A program made the translations under genes and the position numbers. From a virus: a stretch of DNA of 44,852 bases. Below, in pieces: positions 21,690 through 30,350 of the stretch. The stretch is from positions 1 through 44,852 of IMG/VR virus record IMGVR_UViG_3300009537_000035. The stretch is one strand, 5' to 3'. The notes under the pieces are model-generated. The model did no database searches and was not told the DNA's origin. It worked only from the letters and a program-made list of their open reading frames with translations. Position 1 is the stretch's first letter; each line of letters opens with the position of its first letter.

Positions 21690-22145
21690 TCAAATTCTTT
21701 TCATTATTTCCCTGATGAAGAAATTTGAACCAGCCTCTTTTGCTGCCTCAATTTCGTCATTTGTGAGTTTAAAAATATCTTTTTTATTCATGGCCTCCAA
21801 GCTCTCTGAAACTTTAACAGTGTCGGACTTATTTTTGTACGATTGTTTCAAAATACCTATTACAACACTTCCGTTACTCTCTCCGATTATTATCGACCTT
21901 CTCAGTTTCCCGGTAAACTCCAAATCCTTATAATTTGTTTGTCTCCCGGCCTTAGCCCTTACCTTTGACCATGAAAGTGAATATCTCCCCAAGGATTCTT
22001 CACCTGAGTCCTTTCCTTCATTGAAAATTCTACGCAACATTTCAGCCCAAGCCCTTTGAACTGCGACCTCCTCAGCTCCCTTTATTATACCGGGAATTTC
22101 TGCCTTTAGACTGTCGATTTTCAACATTGCTTCTTTCAGGTTCAT
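21690..22145 (-). CDS. HK97 gp10-like / virion morphogenesis protein
   Basis: A 151-aa protein: a helical N-terminus, a central WAEMLRRIFNEGKDSGEESL and SLSWSKVRAKAGRQTNYKDL, then EFTGKLRRSIIIGESNGSVV. The 'FTGxLRxSI' segment is characteristic of gp10-like or Mu gpG-like neck proteins that prepare the head-tail joint. It overlaps the holin-like small gene upstream by 74 nt. Confidence 0.6.
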   Translation of the reverse strand: MNLKEAMLKIDSLKAEIPGIIKGAEEVAVQRAWAEMLRRIFNEGKDSGEESLGRYSLSWSKVRAKAGRQTNYKDLEFTGKLRRSIIIGESNGSVVIGILKQSYKNKSDTVKVSESLEAMNKKDIFKLTNDEIEAAKEAGSNFFIREIMKRI

Positions 22146-22314
22146 TTCTTCTTATTTTACGAATAATTAGAACACAAAGTAATTTACCAAGGTAACCAGT
22201 TGCACCCCCTATTAATCCAAGTAAAACCGCTTGTAAAACTCCCTGCATTGTCAATGCACTCACTACCATTGTTAAAATACTGCCTCCTGTAACTGACACT
22301 AAATTCTCTCTCAT
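22072..22314 (-). CDS. Small membrane protein (holin-like)
   Basis: An 80-aa protein starting MRENLVSVTGGSILTMVVSA at 22314, where ATGA overlaps the stop of a short Pro-rich frame. Residues 8-50 contain two Gly/Ala-rich membrane segments, and the tail is basic. It may be the holin, or one of two with 20424-20888. A TTG three codons upstream is less likely as the start. Confidence 0.55.
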   Translation of the reverse strand: MRENLVSVTGGSILTMVVSALTMQGVLQAVLLGLIGGATGYLGKLLCVLIIRKIRRNEPERSNVENRQSKGRNSRYNKGS

Positions 22315-22433
22315 TTTCCCCAAATTTTAATAGGTTTAGGTTTCTGCGTTGGTCTCGGTTTTGGACGTGGAACGGGTCTCGGTTTGCTACAAGTCGAGCA
22401 ACCCATAAATTTTTTACGGTCTTGACTGAACAT
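22311..22433 (-). CDS. 40-aa Pro/Arg/Lys-rich protein
   Basis: A short frame starting MFSQDRKKFMGCSTCSK at 22433 and running through RPVPRPKPRPTQKPKPIKIW to a TGA at 22311-22313. It begins inside the 3' end of the 329-aa gene and is coupled to the next gene by ATGA. It fills a gap that otherwise lacks a gene. The Pro-basic repeat and CSTC pair are striking, but I recognise no family. Confidence 0.5.
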   Translation of the reverse strand: MFSQDRKKFMGCSTCSKPRPVPRPKPRPTQKPKPIKIWGK

Positions 22434-23403
22434 GTTTAGATTTATTACAAGTTAAACAAAGGTCTGAAAACTGGCCTAAATACCGGCCTATAGAGTCAGC
22501 AAATATTTTGAATTTCTTTTCATATTCGCCTGATAAACGCTCATACAATTGCGCTGCTTTTTCCTTCCCAAATAATGCAATAGGATTTAGCCGGGTACTC
22601 ATTTCAATTTCCTTGCAAATTTCCATTCCTGACCTCAACCAAAATAGAAAATACATTTTATCGTAAACTGAACAAATTAACTCCTCCTCAGAGCATCTCA
22701 ATGTAGCCTTAGCATTTATTCCATACATTTGATATTCCTCTCCTGTACCATTCCAGCCTGTATTTTCGAGATTATCCGACCCAGTTCTACGTGAATGGAA
22801 ACATGAACGACATCCTCCTCCACTCATCCGGGTTGTTTGGTTCATTCTTGCCGTCCTCATAGCATAATTATCCATTGTAATAGTCACAAAATCGCTTTCA
22901 CATTCCTTATTGAGTTGTAGGGTTAACTTTTCATTTGCAACCAAAGAAACGGGTATTAATTGAGTATTCAGACCGTCAATTATCTTAATGGTATTGTCTC
23001 CTGTGTCAGCAACCAAAATTTCCAGCTCATTGATAAATATTTTTGCAAGTTTGGTATTGGTGGAACGCTCCAAAGATACACCTCTCTCCAGTGGCGCAAT
23101 ATTGTTAAACTTACTATCAAAAACACCTGTAAAACCTGATTCAATTACTTGGTTCATAGTCCACGTAGGGAAAATCTGACTCTTAAAATCATCGATGACC
23201 AATTTAATGGCCAACAAAATTTTATCTTTTGCAAACTTATAGCCTGACTCATGCTCCTCATTGGTAACAGCTGCAAGTGTTTTTAAGGTCAACCCTTCAA
23301 TGTCATTTATGTAAAGTCCACTTATCGGAGACTCACAATTTTTATAATCTCTGATTCCAATTACAATAACGTTACCGGAATAAATATTTTCTAAACAATT
23401 CAT
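22414..23403 (-). CDS. Virion protein following the capsid gene
   Basis: A 329-aa protein with central Cys-rich GGGCRSCFHSRRTGS and a C-terminal DLCLTCNKSK. Its size and position right after the capsid gene fit a head-tail connector or head-completion protein. No classical domain is evident. The terminator at 23421-23451 precedes it, so it would be expressed by readthrough or its own weak promoter. Confidence 0.5.
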   Translation of the reverse strand: MNCLENIYSGNVIVIGIRDYKNCESPISGLYINDIEGLTLKTLAAVTNEEHESGYKFAKDKILLAIKLVIDDFKSQIFPTWTMNQVIESGFTGVFDSKFNNIAPLERGVSLERSTNTKLAKIFINELEILVADTGDNTIKIIDGLNTQLIPVSLVANEKLTLQLNKECESDFVTITMDNYAMRTARMNQTTRMSGGGCRSCFHSRRTGSDNLENTGWNGTGEEYQMYGINAKATLRCSEEELICSVYDKMYFLFWLRSGMEICKEIEMSTRLNPIALFGKEKAAQLYERLSGEYEKKFKIFADSIGRYLGQFSDLCLTCNKSKHVQSRP

Positions 23404-23420
23404 ATAACATGGGATTTAAA

Positions 23421-23451
23421 GAAAAAAAGGGGAAACTTTTTATTTCCCCTT
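23421..23451 (-). terminator. Terminator after the capsid gene
   Basis: Minus strand stem AAGGGGAAA/TTTCCCCTT (23451-23443 with 23435-23427), 7-nt loop, followed by a run of T. It sits about 18 nt after the capsid stop. It may set capsid message above downstream genes. Confidence 0.85.
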
Positions 23452-23468
23452 CTCTACAACTTAACTTC

Positions 23469-24638
23469 TTATGAACTAAGCTTTGCAGCCTGATACTGGA
23501 GGGTGTAGTTAACCCCTGCAAGTTCGTCACCGTATGCAAACGCATCCGTTGGTAAGAAAAATAATTCATACCATAACCCAAATTGCATGTAGAAAAACTC
23601 ATTACAATCATCATAATGAATTTTCATGTCAAATTTAAGGCCTGTGAATGGGTCTATCAATGTAGTATGACTGAATGTTGCATTTTCTTTCATGTATGTA
23701 CCTACATACTTATTCCATGTCAACAGTTGAACATAACCCGGCATTGCAGCAATAAACTTATCAGCATCTCCCAAAACAGACCCTACGAACCTGTCATTGA
23801 AATAATCAAAGTTTCCAGCTCCAGCCAAATTAACACCGTAGTCATTGCAACAACCGATTTTCTGTTGCATAGCATAATCATCCAGCTTACCACTACCGAT
23901 TAATGAAGGCCTACCACTTGCGTTGAGGTTTTCAAAATCAGTGATAATTTTCTTTTCCCCGATGTATAAAGGCTCATCACGATCTCCGTAAAGAAGATTA
24001 ACGGTCTTATAATCTGCTGGGGAAACATCCGGGTTAAATTTACCAAAATTGGTTGCCTGTAAAGCGATCAAAGATTTATCCAAAGAAACAATAAGAGGGT
24101 CAATTTCTGCCCTGATTACGTTATTGATATAAACGCTGTCAGCTTCACAAAGTTTTCTCATTTCATCCTCTGTGAATTTAAGTCCTTTGGTTCCTTTGTA
24201 GTTTTCAATATCAACATCAGTTTCCTTAGGCTCTTTTTCAAGAGATGTAGTACATCCTTCCGGTGCATCATCAATGATGTCACTTTCAAGGCCTCTCTGT
24301 AAATATTTAACACGAACAGTTCTTTTCTTTCCGTTACCCTGATCAATAGGAATAACCTGAACACCAGCGGTATTTTGGGGACTCAAAAGAAAATCCAAAT
24401 AACCCACTTTAGTACGATTTAACTGAGGTGCTTTTTGCTTCATGATGTCAATAAGGGAGCTTTGAATTTTCTCACAAATACCAGTGGTAAACGTGACAGC
24501 TAAAATCCCTTTTGGCAATTCAATGAAAGTGCTACCAATACTCGCTAGGGCAAACGTCCCCAGCGGTGACAATGTTTGAGTTGCATAGCCCACAATCGAT
24601 GCGAACATTATTAATGCAAAAACGATAAAATTTCTCAT
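23469..24638 (-). CDS. Probable major capsid protein
   Basis: A 389-aa protein downstream of a scaffold-like gene and flanked by its own terminators, as is usual for an abundant capsid protein. Size and mixed alpha/beta composition fit an HK97-type fold. The segments RTVRVKYLQRGLESDIIDDA and KFIAAMPGYVQLLTWNKY are plausible capsid elements. Unusually the first 20 residues (MRNFIVFALIMFASIVGYAT) look like a signal peptide. No alternative ATG lies close; the next is near residue 66. Direct motif proof is lacking. Confidence 0.7.
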   Translation of the reverse strand: MRNFIVFALIMFASIVGYATQTLSPLGTFALASIGSTFIELPKGILAVTFTTGICEKIQSSLIDIMKQKAPQLNRTKVGYLDFLLSPQNTAGVQVIPIDQGNGKKRTVRVKYLQRGLESDIIDDAPEGCTTSLEKEPKETDVDIENYKGTKGLKFTEDEMRKLCEADSVYINNVIRAEIDPLIVSLDKSLIALQATNFGKFNPDVSPADYKTVNLLYGDRDEPLYIGEKKIITDFENLNASGRPSLIGSGKLDDYAMQQKIGCCNDYGVNLAGAGNFDYFNDRFVGSVLGDADKFIAAMPGYVQLLTWNKYVGTYMKENATFSHTTLIDPFTGLKFDMKIHYDDCNEFFYMQFGLWYELFFLPTDAFAYGDELAGVNYTLQYQAAKLSS

Positions 24639-24681
24639 GTGATTTAAAATTTAAAAGTTAGATAATTTGCCCTAACTTTTG

Positions 24682-24702
24682 GGAGGGTTTCCACTTACTG
24701 GC
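24682..24702 (-). promoter_or_regulatory. GC-rich leader element, capsid gene copy
   Basis: Minus strand GCCAG, then GTGGAAACCC, then TCCCAAAAG, ending about 45 nt before the capsid start. It is related to copies at 363-378, 11741-11760, 36063-36080 and 44292-44345. Confidence 0.4.
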
Positions 24703-24727
24703 TTTTTAGTTGGTCTGCCAAAACCAC

Positions 24728-24768
24728 AAAAAAAGGTGAGCTCTATTCAAAAACTCACCTCAAAGATA
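24728..24768 (-). terminator. Terminator after scaffold gene, with -7-like box beside it
   Basis: Minus strand stem AGGTGAG/CTCACCT (24760-24754 with 24740-24734), 13-nt loop, then seven T. It is preceded by TATCTTTG (24768-24761), but no -33 TTG is seen, so promoter function is doubtful. Confidence 0.8.
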
Positions 24769-24785
24769 AAACATATTTTTTTAAA

Positions 24786-25631
24786 TTATTCTTTTTTCTC
24801 TGATAATTTTTTTACGTCTGACAAATGCTTTTCAGCTGCGCTTAATCCAACTGCGTGAATATCATCATCTTTTTTCTCTACAGAAACCACAACAGTTTTC
24901 TTCTTTTTATTAGGGTCATCATCCGCATTGCTCTCCTCAATAGCCTTAAATTCTTTCAATTTGGAAACAATAATATCCTTTGCAGATAAAAGAGCTGTAC
25001 CGTCCGGGTTTTTAATTCCCAGCTTATCAATTTTGGTCAAAATTTGCAAGTCTCCGGTTTCATTCATATCCACATGATACATGTTTTCGAGTACCGATTT
25101 TAAAGCCGGGATAATTGCATCAGCTGAAACCCTCAATTTATTTTCACCTACAATTTTTGTAATAGCAGAATCGATTTTTAAGGATTTTTTGAAACTTTCT
25201 GTTTCCCCTTTGATCTTTGGAATTTCAATCTCCTGAATGTTTTTTAATTCATTCTTAAGTTTGATATTTTCATTCTGTAACTCTGTGGCACTTGCTGAGT
25301 AATTTTTTTCAAATGAACTTTTTGCAAATGTGATTTTGTCCTCAATAGTTTTGTCTTTTAAATCCTCATTTGTAATACCAAATGACTGTTTCAATCTTCG
25401 GTCTAACTGTTCCATGAATTTACCTTTTTCAGCACTCTGAAATTTACTGATAAAATCGCTGTCATTCTCTAGCAACCTTTTTTGATGAGCAATTAAGCCG
25501 TCAACAATTTCCTTGCTGTTAAATGCTTTCTTTTTAGCCTCATCCGTTTCCTTCAAAGCCGTTTCAATTTTAGTGATTGTCTCCTCACTTGCTCCAAGTG
25601 ATTTGAGAATTGATTTAAAAATTTCGTCCAT
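24786..25631 (-). CDS. Scaffold-like protein
   Basis: A 281-aa, highly charged helical protein with coiled coil around residues 110-155 (ELQNENIKLKNELKNIQEIE) and a Lys/Glu/Asp-rich end. Length, composition and position immediately before the capsid gene match phage scaffolding proteins. No protease motif is visible, so maturation protease identity remains unknown. Confidence 0.7.
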   Translation of the reverse strand: MDEIFKSILKSLGASEETITKIETALKETDEAKKKAFNSKEIVDGLIAHQKRLLENDSDFISKFQSAEKGKFMEQLDRRLKQSFGITNEDLKDKTIEDKITFAKSSFEKNYSASATELQNENIKLKNELKNIQEIEIPKIKGETESFKKSLKIDSAITKIVGENKLRVSADAIIPALKSVLENMYHVDMNETGDLQILTKIDKLGIKNPDGTALLSAKDIIVSKLKEFKAIEESNADDDPNKKKKTVVVSVEKKDDDIHAVGLSAAEKHLSDVKKLSEKKE

Positions 25632-25651
25632 TACGTTTGATTTTTTAAAAA

Positions 25652-25912
25652 TTATTTACTTATTTTTTTATTACCCCAAAAAACCTGAAAACCCTCCGGG
25701 GTGGGAAGGTCAATAATACTTTCAAAAGTTCCTAGCTCATTATTTTGATTTACCACCTTTTTTGGCTGTGTTTTTTGAGCCCTTTCCTCCTTTACTGGAG
25801 TTTGGTTTGTTTGCTCCTGTGTTTGCTTGTTTTCCGGGTTCATTTGACTTTGGTTCTGTGAATCCTTTGGACTCATTCCCCCCTTTGATTTCAGAATTGT
25901 TTTCCTCGACAT
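25652..25912 (-). CDS. Small protein in overlapping frame
   Basis: An 86-aa protein. The N-terminal 55 residues are Gln/Lys/Pro-rich and overlap the neighbouring frame, and the unique C-terminus (GTFESIIDLPTPEGFQVFWG) looks like real protein. It precedes the scaffold gene by 20 nt. It may be a head-associated protein. Its start overlaps the 96-aa frame by 173 nt. Confidence 0.5.
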   Translation of the reverse strand: MSRKTILKSKGGMSPKDSQNQSQMNPENKQTQEQTNQTPVKEERAQKTQPKKVVNQNNELGTFESIIDLPTPEGFQVFWGNKKISK

Positions 25913-26030
25913 AACATATAAAATTAATTTTATCAGCCTCTTTTTTAATTTTCATCAACCTCTCTAAAGTTGACTCAGTAAGAGTAATTATTTTACCCTC
26001 CTTTTCGCATTTACACATTCTGTTTTCCAT
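25740..26030 (-). CDS. Small protein with low-complexity tail
   Basis: A 96-aa protein with N-terminal MENRMCKCEKEGKIITL and a helical segment, then a Gly/Lys/Ser/Asn-rich tail (SSKGGKGSKNTAKKGGKSK). The C-terminal half shares DNA with the 86-aa frame, shifted by +1. The tail resembles flexible nucleic-acid-binding ends. Function unknown. Confidence 0.5.
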   Translation of the reverse strand: MENRMCKCEKEGKIITLTESTLERLMKIKKEADKINFICYVEENNSEIKGGNESKGFTEPKSNEPGKQANTGANKPNSSKGGKGSKNTAKKGGKSK

Positions 26031-26032
26031 AA

Positions 26033-26488
26033 TTAAAAATTTATTAGTAAATTATTTTCATACAATACACCCAACTGATAAGTTGTAAATGAATTTTCAA
26101 ATTCAAACCAATCTTTTAATTTAATTTCCTTCTCCAATTTTACTGAAAAAATCATCTTATCACAATCAATAGGTAAAAATTCAATATTAAAAATGGTTGA
26201 ATCTAATTTATCAAAAGCGTTTTTAAATTCTTTTTGGTCCTTACATTTAAGTTGACTGTAAACAGCTATTCCAGTAACTGGAGTGTTGTCTTTTTTTAAA
26301 AAATCTCCATTTTCATTTTTTATCAAAAACTCCTCCTCGATTAATTTTTTATGTTCATCATAAAATAAAATAGGATTTTTTAACAGTGAAATATTTTTTA
26401 TCACAAAATTTTTTACAGGGCTATTAATACCCAGCATTTGATTAAACACTTCATTGAGTGTTACCAATTCAATAAGTTTTTTCTCCAT
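26033..26488 (-). CDS. DUF1617-like phage structural protein
   Basis: A 151-aa protein starting MEKKLIELVTLNEVFNQMLG and with KLIEEEFLIKNENGDFLKKD, a pattern like DUF1617 proteins of siphovirus structural regions. It lies after the fibre gene and directly under the operator/promoter at 26507-26538. Assignment is tentative. Confidence 0.45.
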   Translation of the reverse strand: MEKKLIELVTLNEVFNQMLGINSPVKNFVIKNISLLKNPILFYDEHKKLIEEEFLIKNENGDFLKKDNTPVTGIAVYSQLKCKDQKEFKNAFDKLDSTIFNIEFLPIDCDKMIFSVKLEKEIKLKDWFEFENSFTTYQLGVLYENNLLINF

Positions 26489-26506
26489 AGTACATAAATT
26501 TATTTG

Positions 26507-26538
26507 CTACAAATGTAATATAATTATAATTGAACAAA
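26507..26538 (-). promoter_or_regulatory. Promoter/operator in the fibre gene 3' end
   Basis: Minus strand TTTG (26538-26535), 17-nt spacer, TACATTTG (26517-26510) followed by TAGC. The arms are related to the TTACA...TGTAA operator but two bases longer. It overlaps the last codons of the fibre gene and lies 20 nt before the 151-aa gene. Confidence 0.6.
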
Positions 26539-29502
26539 TAAACCAGTACCAAAAAAATCAACATTATACTCAATATATAAAGTAGTTGGGGTCAATGAAC
26601 TATTTGCATTTAAACTCACTGTTGCTTTATTTGTTCCTGCTGTAATTGCGAATGTGCCTGTAATTGTTCCCCCTGTTGCTATGTCTTTCTCAAGTCCACT
26701 TGCTGCCGATGCATGGTCAAACCCACATGTTACTGTACCAGCTTTATTTGCAGCTCCAAAAACCATAATGCCTGTATGAATCTGATATTCTGTTCCGTCT
26801 GTACAAAATATTGAGTAATTTACTATCCCGCCTGAAAACAATCCGGTTGTTAACGTTATTTCAAATAAATCAATTGCAGTATTATCTGTTAAATGCTTTC
26901 TTGAAGGGAGTATCAACGCATCAGCAATTGTATTATCTACTGCTCCAGTAGACGTGGCTCTTGAATACCTCCCCATTCTTACGCTACTTTTACCCGTACC
27001 AGTAGAAACACCCGGATATAAATATAACATCCCACCGTCTTTATCTGTCGCTGCCGTTCTTACAGTTGCAATATTTAAGGTACATGAGGCACCTGTTCCT
27101 CCACTTGTAGCTTTTCCAGCTCCTGTAGTATAATTTTCTCCTTCTTGTATTAATACTACTGATACAACTACCCCGGCACTTACAGATGTAACATAAACCT
27201 TTCCATTTGTTCCCCCCGTTGTAACTGTTAATATATCGCCTGTCGTGTATCCTGTTCCTCCATTAGTTACTGAAATAGATGTAATCGCTCCACCTGCATT
27301 TGCTCCTCCAGCAATTATAGTCAAATTATTGCCTGCTGTATTATTACCAGCATATCTATTGAGGCCAATTGTTCTAGCGATTGTACCGTCAATTGATAAA
27401 TCATACTGAGGATAAGCATTTAATAAACCTATTCTTTTTAATTTATTATCGAGTGTGAGCAAAAAGTCAGTTGATGAACTACTGCCAATAAATTGCAATT
27501 GATTTATATTTGCATTAGATAATTTCCAAATAGGGGTAAAATTTCCTGAAATATTCCAGTAAGACGAAGCCCCGTAATACTGAGGACATGCAATTGCTCC
27601 ACCAACATTTAACGTGCCTGTCATATTATGAACTATAGACGTTGAACCTGTTATTGAGTAGGCACTTGTTGGCACTTTATCAGCTGTTCCAGTTGTTCCA
27701 GCTGTAGGAACTAGAAAATCTATTTTTGTAGACGTATTGTTTCCTGTAGATATTCCAGTCGATATAATTACATTACCACCCTTTAAATTCGTTCCTCCTG
27801 AGGTAGCACTTCCAGCCAAAATGGTTAAATCAGCTCCAGCCGTTGATGGAGTTGTACTCCTTTCTATACCAATTGTATGAGCTGTTTCCTTATAAAATGA
27901 AATATCATAAGACGGAGTACAACTAAAACCAATTCTTGTATTTGTAGTATCAACCGTCAAAATATTTGTAGTACCATTTGAAGCATTTATTTTTATCGCA
28001 GTGGTACCGTCAGAAATAGCCTTTATAATAGGAACCCCCAATGCAAAATTTGAGTTATCCCAAATTAAATTAACACTATCTGTTAATGAATTATTTGAAC
28101 CAAATATTGCCAACCTTGTAGCCGTTCCTGTTTGTGCTGAAATTGTCGAACCATTACCATACAAAAGACCTGTTAAATTAGTAGTAATTGTATTTGTAAT
28201 TCCTGACGTGCCAAATGTAGAAACATTTGAGGGTATACTTGTAACACCTCCCCAGTCTACACTTGCTGCTGTTCCAGCATTATATATCTCATACCCGTTT
28301 GCATTGTTTAAATTTGTGTCATCCTTTACAAAGTACATAACCTTTGTGTCTACTTGCTTAACTGTGTCACCATTCTGAACAGTAGCAGTAGTAAGGGAAA
28401 ACCTTGCAGCCTCATTGGCAACAATAACAAGTCTTTCAATTACGCTGGGAGGGATTTGATTTACAGGTATTAAACTATTTGCATCTAGTGTTGCAACACC
28501 GTTTGCGCTACCTTTTTCAGTACCTGATATTTTACCGTTCCATGTAGATTTTTCAGCACTTGATACAAATAACTGAGTAGAACCTTGAACTATGTTATCA
28601 GAATCATCTAAATTACTCCATATACCAGTGTCTAAAGTAACGTCAAAATTTAACCCTAATTTTGAACTTATAAGGGTACCACCTTTAATATTTATTTCCT
28701 GACTTGAATCTGTATAACATGCAAACATTGTTAATATATGACTCTCATAAATGAATACATCACAATTTATTAATGAGTATCTTATGTATATTTTAGAATC
28801 AAACCCTGTACTTGGATTTTCAAAAGATAAATTTTTAACAATACAATTATCCACATATAAATTACATGAGCTATCATAAAGAAGAATACTAACACTTAAA
28901 TTGTGGAAATAACAATTATTCACAAAATTGATACTATCTGAATTTGATAAAACAACTGACCGATTTAAACCAAAAAAATGTAAATCGTTATATAAAATCA
29001 GATCAGTTATGTCTGTATCAGATAACAATAAAATAGGTAGTCCAAAATTATTTGCATAATCAATACAGTCCTGAATATCTCCGTAAATTTTACCTACAAC
29101 TGTTGTAGCTCCTGAATAATAAACAATAAAATTTTGAATAATATCAGAGGTGCTTGATGATATTAAAGAAATTAAATCCGTTTGATCATTAATGTTTCCT
29201 GTAATTAATCCCCAAACTGAATCCCCACCACCTCCAACAATCACATTTTCCTCCTGATAAAAATAATAACGTGCCAGCATTTCTATACACTCATTTCTAT
29301 TACAAAATGTGTGACCCTCATTTGGGTTTGCTACATCATTCCAGTCGAATGATAAATAAACCATTTTATTATATGAAATTTCAATGTTATTTGCACCAGT
29401 GGGGGAAAGTATTGCATTGCCCTCAAAAGCCCAAACAAATCCACTCAAATCAGTCAATAAAACTTTATTCTGTCCGGTTATTCTAGTTAATGTAATTGAC
29501 AT
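26524..29502 (-). CDS. Large tail fibre / receptor-binding protein
   Basis: A 992-aa protein. The N-terminal 100 residues probably attach to the virion. Residues 130-300 look like a parallel beta-helix with repeated N-Y/I-C units. Residues 345-420 (IPPSVIERLVIVANEAARFS, then VMYFVKDDTNLNNANGYEIY) form a collar found in other phage fibres. The rest is Gly/Thr/Ser-rich shaft. Two related modules at 542-597 and 711-842 occur, the second carrying an inserted domain with GYTTGDILTV. It sits in the head operon between MuF and small genes. Host adsorption is the expected role. Confidence 0.7.
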   Translation of the reverse strand: MSITLTRITGQNKVLLTDLSGFVWAFEGNAILSPTGANNIEISYNKMVYLSFDWNDVANPNEGHTFCNRNECIEMLARYYFYQEENVIVGGGGDSVWGLITGNINDQTDLISLISSSTSDIIQNFIVYYSGATTVVGKIYGDIQDCIDYANNFGLPILLLSDTDITDLILYNDLHFFGLNRSVVLSNSDSINFVNNCYFHNLSVSILLYDSSCNLYVDNCIVKNLSFENPSTGFDSKIYIRYSLINCDVFIYESHILTMFACYTDSSQEINIKGGTLISSKLGLNFDVTLDTGIWSNLDDSDNIVQGSTQLFVSSAEKSTWNGKISGTEKGSANGVATLDANSLIPVNQIPPSVIERLVIVANEAARFSLTTATVQNGDTVKQVDTKVMYFVKDDTNLNNANGYEIYNAGTAASVDWGGVTSIPSNVSTFGTSGITNTITTNLTGLLYGNGSTISAQTGTATRLAIFGSNNSLTDSVNLIWDNSNFALGVPIIKAISDGTTAIKINASNGTTNILTVDTTNTRIGFSCTPSYDISFYKETAHTIGIERSTTPSTAGADLTILAGSATSGGTNLKGGNVIISTGISTGNNTSTKIDFLVPTAGTTGTADKVPTSAYSITGSTSIVHNMTGTLNVGGAIACPQYYGASSYWNISGNFTPIWKLSNANINQLQFIGSSSSTDFLLTLDNKLKRIGLLNAYPQYDLSIDGTIARTIGLNRYAGNNTAGNNLTIIAGGANAGGAITSISVTNGGTGYTTGDILTVTTGGTNGKVYVTSVSAGVVVSVVLIQEGENYTTGAGKATSGGTGASCTLNIATVRTAATDKDGGMLYLYPGVSTGTGKSSVRMGRYSRATSTGAVDNTIADALILPSRKHLTDNTAIDLFEITLTTGLFSGGIVNYSIFCTDGTEYQIHTGIMVFGAANKAGTVTCGFDHASAASGLEKDIATGGTITGTFAITAGTNKATVSLNANSSLTPTTLYIEYNVDFFGTGLFVQL

Positions 29503-29507
29503 ACGTT

Positions 29508-30350
29508 TTAATTTTTATTTTTTAATAATACAGGTATTGCAGAATGCCTACAATTATACCCACCCCTATAAATGCAAAAAGTCTCAGGGGTTGTACCTGA
29601 GATCATTCCTGAGCCATTTTTATACGCCCAGTCAATTTCTTTTTTTAAATCCTCGTTCCTTATGGTACCCATTGAAACCCATTTTTTACACTGTGCCCGG
29701 CTATCTTTAATCACTGAGCCAACATACATAACCGCATTCAATTCATACACCTCAGCAATTTTCTGTTGCATTGCTCCCTCATACTGGCTAATTGAATCCA
29801 TTGAAACCTGTGACACATATCTCTCCAGTTTTGTAGAATTTTCCGGGGTGCTTATTAAATATTTTTTCAATATCTTTTTTGCATCCGTTAAACTCCCACC
29901 ATGTGCAACATGTCTGTAAAGACTCTCTTTTACTGGTTCAACAAAATTCACATCAATCGAATTTCCTAACAACCTGTCAACAGTATTTTGTATCTCAGCT
30001 TTTTGAATGTCACTCAACTTTGATAGGTTTACTTTTATACCGGAGGCCTCCTGATGTAGGTCAACCAAATTCGCATCGATCTCACTAAAAGACCTAACAA
30101 ATTTTGCAACACTATTCTTATAACCGGAGGTCATGAGAGAGTTATAAATTTTATCGTTCAATGATAACAGGAACTTTTTACTTGACTCATCCAGTGACAA
30201 AGTACCATTTGAGGAACTAAGCCCTAAAAGCAAATTTTCGAGTAGGGTATAAACTGCCTCACTCGAAGTTTTCACAGATTGAATTAACTTACTTTCACCA
30301 GTACTTTTAATTGAATCTATATTCTGTAATATTTTGTCGATCTTAGCCAT
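29508..30350 (-). CDS. MuF-like head morphogenesis protein
   Basis: A 280-aa protein with the MuF C-terminal signature: VSMDSISQYEGAMQQKIAEV, SRAQCKKWVSMGTI, then GGYNCRHSAIPV. The N-terminal half is helical. MuF proteins associate with the portal inside the prohead and may be injected. It overlaps the portal gene's end by 1 nt. No toxin or effector extension is visible. Confidence 0.8.
   Translation of the reverse strand: MAKIDKILQNIDSIKSTGESKLIQSVKTSSEAVYTLLENLLLGLSSSNGTLSLDESSKKFLLSLNDKIYNSLMTSGYKNSVAKFVRSFSEIDANLVDLHQEASGIKVNLSKLSDIQKAEIQNTVDRLLGNSIDVNFVEPVKESLYRHVAHGGSLTDAKKILKKYLISTPENSTKLERYVSQVSMDSISQYEGAMQQKIAEVYELNAVMYVGSVIKDSRAQCKKWVSMGTIRNEDLKKEIDWAYKNGSGMISGTTPETFCIYRGGYNCRHSAIPVLLKNKN

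Noticed and set aside
23583-23903. Open frame on the plus strand within the capsid gene
   Set aside because: It lies opposite a convincing minus-strand gene and shows no protein-like pattern. The same holds for plus-strand frames at 5456, 28001, 29572, 41773 and 43657.
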